From assembly GCA_016283195.1 (NCBI GenBank), contig JAEEML010000006.1, positions 1 through 10,410 on the forward strand: 10,410 nucleotides of DNA, written 5' to 3'. A program made the translations under genes and the position numbers. This DNA comes from Deltaproteobacteria bacterium (GTDB taxonomy: Bacteria; JAEEML01). Under the pieces are notes generated by a model, which was not told the origin of the DNA, searched no databases, and saw nothing but the letters and a program-made list of their open reading frames with translations. Shown here one piece after another: positions 5,577 to 10,410 of this stretch (its first letter is position 1; each line of letters starts with the position of its first letter).

Positions 5577-8500
5577 ATGACAACATTCACAAACGGCAAC
5601 CATGGGTTTTTACAGCAATTTCCTGAACGCGAATTTCACCTCTTAAAAAAATTCCGCGATTTTTTTGCTCTGCCGGATGCTCTTTACTCAATCAAAGGCA
5701 CCGTCATTACCGTGCGCCCGTTTGCCGCTCGCACCTTGGCACAGGCTATCAATATTCATCGCGATGCCGCTCATAACCCTGGCAAGGCTGCCAGAGCCGG
5801 CCATTTAAATGCCATCGGTTTAACAGAAGAAATTTTTCATGCCATTGTCGATCTTTACCGCAAAGAATGTCGCTATGATATTTGGAGCGGCCTTAACGGC
5901 CAGTTAGCTGCCAAATTGGGCACCGACGGTCTTAATGCCCTGCTCGCTTCTTTTGCCGACAATTACCCCACCAGCGCTGCTTACAAAGCCGGCATTCCCG
6001 GCAGTGAATATATTAAAGGCACCACCGACGGCGTGCCTAATAGCGAAATTGCCCTTGAAGAGCTCTTTATGGTGTGGCTCGCCAACCGCAATCGCGCTTA
6101 TCATAATTACCGCGAGCTCTTTAGTGAAGAGCCGTTAAAAGCCAATAAATCTTATGATTTAGCCATAGAAATTCTGCGCAATTATTTTATGAATTTGCCA
6201 AAATTCGGCCCGGAAAATCAGGATTTGGTAGAATTTCTTTTGGCCCCTTCCAAAGCTCATCCGGAAAGCATTGAAGCGCAACTTGATTTTATGCGTGAGC
6301 GCTGGGGCGCCATGCTGGGCGACCTTTTAACCGCCATTTTAAGCGGCCTCGATATGATTAAAGAGGAAAACAAAATGCGTGGCGGCTTTGGCGGGCCGGA
6401 TAGAGATTACCTCATCCGCACCGCTCTGGCCACCGGCCGCCGGGTGAATCTGGCCGCTATGTCGGCTGAAGAACGGGCCCGCTATCTGGCTGAGCATCCG
6501 GAAATAGCCGAAGAAGAAGTGGAAAATTTCAGCCCCGATACCGACTGGATGCCGCGCGTCATTCTTTTGGCCAAAAATGCCTTTGTCTGGCTCTATCAGC
6601 TTTCCAAAGATTATGGCCGTGAAATCAACACCTTAGACCAAATTCCCGATAGTGAGCTCGATACTCTGGCGCACCAGGGCATTACCGGCCTCTGGCTCAT
6701 CGGCCTCTGGGAGCGCAGCACCGCTTCCAAACGCATCAAACAAATTTGCGGCAATCCGGAAGCCGAAGCTTCAGCCTATTCTCTTAAAGATTACGACATT
6801 GCAGAGGCTCTCGGCGGCTACCCGGCTTATGAAAACCTGCGCGACCGGGCAGCCATGCGCGGCATTCGTCTGGCGAGCGACATGGTGCCCAACCACACCG
6901 GCATCGATTCTAATTGGGTTTACGACCACCCCGACTGGTTCATTCAACTGGACCAGAAGCCCTACCCCAATTACACTTTTAATGGCGAAAATTATTCACA
7001 AAAACCAGGGGTTAGCATTCGTATTGAGGATCATTATTATGACCGCACCGATGCGGCTGTGGTCTTTGAATACCGCGAGGAAAATACTGGCCGCGTGCGC
7101 TATATTTACCATGGCAACGACGGCACTACCATGCCCTGGAACGACACTGCGCAGCTCAATTATATGTTGCCGGAAGTGCGCGAGGCGGTGCTGAATAATA
7201 TTCTCAAAGTGGCCAGAATGTTCCCCATCATCCGCTTTGATGCCGCTATGACTCTAGCCAAGCGCCACTATCAGCGCCTTTGGTTCCCCGAGCCGGGCAA
7301 AGGGGGCGACATCTCCACGCGGGCCGAACACGCCATGAGCAAAGAGGAATTTAACCGCGTCTTTCCGGTGGAATTCTGGCGCGAAGTGGTTGATCGCGTA
7401 GCCGAAGAAGTGCCGGATACCCTGCTTTTAGCTGAGGCTTTTTGGCTGATGGAGAGCTATTTTGTGCGCACTCTCGGTATGCACCGCGTCTATAACAGCG
7501 CTTTTATGAATATGCTCAAAATGGAAGAAAACGCCGCCTTCCGCACCACAGTGAAGAACACTTTGGAATTCGATCCGCAAATTCTAAAGCGCTATGTCAA
7601 CTTTATGAGCAACCCCGATGAAGACACCGCCGAAGCGCAATTTGGCAAAGGCGATAAATATTTTGGCGTCTGCACCGTGATGATTACCATGCCCGGCCTC
7701 CCCATGATCGGCCATGGTCAATTCCAGGGCTTTACCGAAAAATACGGCATGGAATACCGCCGCGCCTACCGCGACGAGCACGTTGATACTGCCCTCATGG
7801 AGCGCCACGAGCGCCAAATCTTCCCGCTGATGAAAAAGCGCTACCTCTTTGCCGAGGTGGAAAACTTCCTCTTCTATGATTTCTTCACCCCGGAGGGCAC
7901 AGTTAATGAACACGTTCTCGCCTACTCCAACCGCTTTGGTAGCGAACGGGCCCTGGTGGTTTACCACAACCGCTTTGGTGAAACCCGCGGCTGGATTCGC
8001 TCTTCTGTGGGCTTTAGCGTAAAACAGGGCGACGATTCCCGCGCCATCATCCAAAAGAGTCTGTTTGATGGTCTAGCTATTTTTGATAATCCAAATAATT
8101 TCACTATTATGTGTGAAGTTATCAGCGGCTTGGAATACCTCATGCCGAGCCGGCAATTGGCTGAATCCGGCCTCGAAGTGGAACTTAGCGGCTATACTTG
8201 CAAAGTTTTCCTTAATATCCGCGAAGTTAACGACACAAATGGTCTTTACCGCCGCCTCTATGAGCGCCTGGGCCAAAAAGGCGTAAAGAGCATTGATGAG
8301 GCCATCAGCGATATGACCTTTGAGCCGCTCTTTAATGCCGCTTTTGAGCTTTTAAATCCCGGCTGGACCGACTATCTCTGGCGCAACCGCGGCACGGCTC
8401 TGGCCGAGATTCTCCACGATATTTCCGCACAATTACAAGATAAATTGGCCACATTTACCGGAGCGTTAAGTCGCTTTAGCGGCCAGGAAATATCGCCGCT

Positions 8501-9296
8501 CTTTGGGCAAAAAGTCCATAAATCCACTATGGATCTTTTGCAAAAAATGAGCTCACCGCTTGATCTGCACAGCAGCATACAAAAGAAAGACACAAGCCTT
8601 AATTTACTTGATAATCCGCAGAGTTTCACCATTGCCTCTTACCTTTTGGTATTGCAAAACCTGGATGAGCTTTGGGCCAAAAAGGAAGCTCACGGCGAAT
8701 CAAGCCTGGATCTTTTCGAAAAATGGCACCTGGCTCACGTTCTGCGCGATTCCTTAAAAATGCAAGGCTATGATGATGGCAGCATCGAGCACATCATTGC
8801 CCTTATGCGCATTTTGATAAATGCCAAAGCACTCTTTACCGCCGATTGGACGGCAGCCACGCTTTTTGAGCATTTCATGAGCGACCAGGCCGTTCTCGCT
8901 TTGCTCCAAGTGCATGAATATAATAATATTATCTGGTTTAACCGCGAAGCTGCAGACGAATTATTTAACTGGCTGGAAACCTTAAGCATTCTCTCCGGCG
9001 AAGAAATTGCTCAAAAAGCTAAAGCCATTATCGCCGACTGGCGAGTGGCTGCCGCTTCTTCCGGCTACGAATTGCAAAAGTTTTTGGAAAATGTAAAAGC
9101 CCCGGTCGCCGGTAAAGCGGTAGAAGACAAAGCGGAAAAAATAGCGAAAAAGAGTCCCAAAAAGGAGACAGTAGCCACACCGGCAAAGACCAAAGCGGAG
9201 CCCAAAAAGAGGGCGGCAAAGAGCGAAAAACCTGCCGAGAAAAAAGAAACCAAAGTTGCTAAGTCAGCAAAAACAAAGGCAACCAAAAGCAAATAA
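5577..9296 (+). CDS. large GH13 alpha-amylase-family enzyme with Lys/Ala-rich tail
   Basis: The gene encodes 1239 residues from the ATG at 5577, chosen because GAGGG (5568-5572) precedes it; an in-frame GTG at 5529 lacks a Shine-Dalgarno. There is no signal peptide, so the enzyme is cytoplasmic and probably acts on glycogen or maltodextrin-type alpha-glucans. Residues 1-330 are a mostly helical region I do not recognise. The GH13 (beta/alpha)8 barrel spans about 340-780, with region I DMVPNH (435-440), region II IIRFDAAM with Arg553 and nucleophile Asp555, region III LLLAEAFW with acid/base Glu620, and region IV SNPDED with Asp681. The usual His of the NHD motif is Pro680. GHGQFQGFTEKYGMEY follows at 712. 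Residues about 800-1170 are helical and unassigned. Residues 1173-1239 are one-third Lys with Ala/Pro/Thr, like histone H1. At 1239 aa it is far longer than a typical 450-700 aa amylase. It may be co-transcribed with the helicase 34 bp downstream. Clan assignment is firm; exact specificity is unknown. Confidence 0.92.
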   Translation: MTTFTNGNHGFLQQFPEREFHLLKKFRDFFALPDALYSIKGTVITVRPFAARTLAQAINIHRDAAHNPGKAARAGHLNAIGLTEEIFHAIVDLYRKECRYDIWSGLNGQLAAKLGTDGLNALLASFADNYPTSAAYKAGIPGSEYIKGTTDGVPNSEIALEELFMVWLANRNRAYHNYRELFSEEPLKANKSYDLAIEILRNYFMNLPKFGPENQDLVEFLLAPSKAHPESIEAQLDFMRERWGAMLGDLLTAILSGLDMIKEENKMRGGFGGPDRDYLIRTALATGRRVNLAAMSAEERARYLAEHPEIAEEEVENFSPDTDWMPRVILLAKNAFVWLYQLSKDYGREINTLDQIPDSELDTLAHQGITGLWLIGLWERSTASKRIKQICGNPEAEASAYSLKDYDIAEALGGYPAYENLRDRAAMRGIRLASDMVPNHTGIDSNWVYDHPDWFIQLDQKPYPNYTFNGENYSQKPGVSIRIEDHYYDRTDAAVVFEYREENTGRVRYIYHGNDGTTMPWNDTAQLNYMLPEVREAVLNNILKVARMFPIIRFDAAMTLAKRHYQRLWFPEPGKGGDISTRAEHAMSKEEFNRVFPVEFWREVVDRVAEEVPDTLLLAEAFWLMESYFVRTLGMHRVYNSAFMNMLKMEENAAFRTTVKNTLEFDPQILKRYVNFMSNPDEDTAEAQFGKGDKYFGVCTVMITMPGLPMIGHGQFQGFTEKYGMEYRRAYRDEHVDTALMERHERQIFPLMKKRYLFAEVENFLFYDFFTPEGTVNEHVLAYSNRFGSERALVVYHNRFGETRGWIRSSVGFSVKQGDDSRAIIQKSLFDGLAIFDNPNNFTIMCEVISGLEYLMPSRQLAESGLEVELSGYTCKVFLNIREVNDTNGLYRRLYERLGQKGVKSIDEAISDMTFEPLFNAAFELLNPGWTDYLWRNRGTALAEILHDISAQLQDKLATFTGALSRFSGQEISPLFGQKVHKSTMDLLQKMSSPLDLHSSIQKKDTSLNLLDNPQSFTIASYLLVLQNLDELWAKKEAHGESSLDLFEKWHLAHVLRDSLKMQGYDDGSIEHIIALMRILINAKALFTADWTAATLFEHFMSDQAVLALLQVHEYNNIIWFNREAADELFNWLETLSILSGEEIAQKAKAIIADWRVAAASSGYELQKFLENVKAPVAGKAVEDKAEKIAKKSPKKETVATPAKTKAEPKKRAAKSEKPAEKKETKVAKSAKTKATKSK

Positions 9297-9330
9297 ACAA
9301 ATCTCTTCATAACAAATTACCGAGTTTCCC

Positions 9331-10410
9331 ATGAATTTTAATGAGTTTCCCTTTTCCGATGATATTTTACGCGGCATAGAAAATGCCGGTTTTACCGCCT
9401 GCCTGCCGGTACAGGAATTAACCTTCCCTATTACTTTGCAAGGCAGTGATATTTTTGTGAAATCACAAACAGGTAGCGGCAAAACAGCTACTTTTTTACT
9501 CTCGCTTTTCCACCTTCTCGCGGTAAAGCGTAACAGCCACCATCCCCAGGCGCTTATTGTCGCTCCAACTCGCGAATTAGCCGTACAAATTTACGAGGAA
9601 GCCCAGACGCTAGGCAAATATTTACCCTTTAAAATCGGCTGTTTCTATGGCGGTGTGCCCTATGAGGAGCAGGAAAAATTATTGGCAGACGGCATTGATA
9701 TTATCATTGGCACTCCGGGGCGCATTTTGGACCATGCACAAAATAAACGCATTTTGTTCTCCAAAATAGGCTTTTTCATCATTGATGAGGCCGATCGTCT
9801 GCTGGATATGGGCTTTTTCCCCGATATCCGCCGCATGATCCGCCAGATGCCCCCGCCTAAGGAGCGCTTTACTATGCTCTTTAGCGCCACACTCAACTTT
9901 TCGGTGCAGGATCTGGCCCGCGATTATATGAATAACCCCAAGTTGGTCGAACTCCAGGGTGATCATGTCACTGTGGAATCCATAACCCAGGAGCTTTACC
10001 ATGTCGGCTGCAAAGAAAAAATGAGCCTGCTTTTGGGCTTATTAAAAAAATATCAACCCAAAAATGCTCTTATTTTTACCAATACCAAACGCATGGCCGC
10101 CGAGGTAGCCTGGCGCCTCAGCGCCAACGGGTACCCTACAGAATACATCATGGGTGACCTCTCACAAGATAAGCGCCTGGCCTTAATAAACCGCATAAAA
10201 GCCGGTAAAATTAATTACTTAGCAGCGACAGATGTAGCTTCGCGCGGCATTCATATTGATGATCTGGCGATGGTCATTAATTACGATTTACCTAATCAAG
10301 CGGAAAATTATGTCCACCGGGTAGGTCGCACCGCCCGTGTTGGCCAGAGCGGCCTGACTATTTCGCTGGCCGGTGAAGAAGATGTGGAGCAGTTAGAGGA
10401 AATGAGGCAA
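9331..10410 (+). CDS. RhlB-like DEAD-box ATP-dependent RNA helicase (3' end beyond window)
   Basis: The first 360 residues are present and the frame is still open at the edge. It unwinds RNA duplexes using ATP; RhlB-type members work in mRNA decay with the degradosome, others in ribosome assembly. All core motifs are visible: the Q motif (FSDDILRGIENAGF with Gln28), motif I QTGSGKT (46-52), Ia PTRELA (79-84), GG (107-108), TPGR (128-131), II DEAD (152-155), III SAT (185-187), IV ALIFTNTK (246-253), V ATDVASRGIHI (299-309) and VI HRVGRTAR (329-336). The overall text, including the VHRVGRTARVGQSGLTISLA stretch, is closest to RhlB among the families I recognise. The missing part should be a short C-terminal tail. 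It begins 34 bp after the amylase stop with no strong ribosome binding site, so translational coupling or a weak start is likely. Helicase identity is certain; the RhlB label is moderate. Confidence 0.95.
   Translation, partial: MNFNEFPFSDDILRGIENAGFTACLPVQELTFPITLQGSDIFVKSQTGSGKTATFLLSLFHLLAVKRNSHHPQALIVAPTRELAVQIYEEAQTLGKYLPFKIGCFYGGVPYEEQEKLLADGIDIIIGTPGRILDHAQNKRILFSKIGFFIIDEADRLLDMGFFPDIRRMIRQMPPPKERFTMLFSATLNFSVQDLARDYMNNPKLVELQGDHVTVESITQELYHVGCKEKMSLLLGLLKKYQPKNALIFTNTKRMAAEVAWRLSANGYPTEYIMGDLSQDKRLALINRIKAGKINYLAATDVASRGIHIDDLAMVINYDLPNQAENYVHRVGRTARVGQSGLTISLAGEEDVEQLEEMRQ

Overview
The window looks like chromosomal DNA of a Gram-negative bacterium. It carries a TonB-dependent outer-membrane receptor, two lipobox proteins and a RhlB-like RNA helicase. 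The partial gene at the left edge is a FISUMP-type (Fibrobacter succinogenes major paralogous domain) cell-surface protein, a family common in Fibrobacterota, Bacteroidota and related anaerobes. I cannot name the organism with confidence.

Layout. (1) Bases 3-311 (+) hold the C-terminal end of the FISUMP protein. (2) Bases 312-593 are a convergent intergenic stretch with a degenerate GC-rich palindromic repeat and a remnant resembling an Rpn/PD-(D/E)XK nuclease. (3) Bases 594-4892 (-) form a tight three-gene operon: a TonB-dependent receptor, then a lipoprotein with hints of a sulfite-oxidase-like fold, then one continuous reading frame joining a ModE-like winged helix-turn-helix to a lipoprotein signal sequence and a class III (FhuD/BtuF/MolA-type) metal-chelate binding protein. 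(4) Bases 4893-5047 are a divergent promoter region with a perfect 11-bp inverted repeat. Its spacing and half-sites resemble a ModE box, and it overlaps the core promoter of the operon. (5) Bases 5048-5446 (+) encode a small SpoIIAA/STAS-like protein. (6) Bases 5577-9296 (+) encode a very large cytoplasmic GH13 alpha-amylase-family enzyme with a lysine/alanine-rich, histone-H1-like tail. (7) Bases 9331-10410 (+) encode a RhlB-like DEAD-box helicase that runs off the window.

The most interesting unit is 594-4932. A ModE-type DNA-binding domain lacking the usual molybdate-binding TOBE domains is physically joined to a periplasmic binding protein. The operon encoding it has a ModE-box-like operator and also encodes an outer-membrane receptor. 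The simplest hypothesis is a self-regulated oxyanion or metallophore (molybdate/tungstate-like) uptake system, possibly with a membrane-anchored one-component sensor. No inner-membrane permease or ATPase gene is present in the window, so transport would depend on genes elsewhere. Substrate and mechanism are inferences; the fusion, the promoter and the dyad are directly visible.
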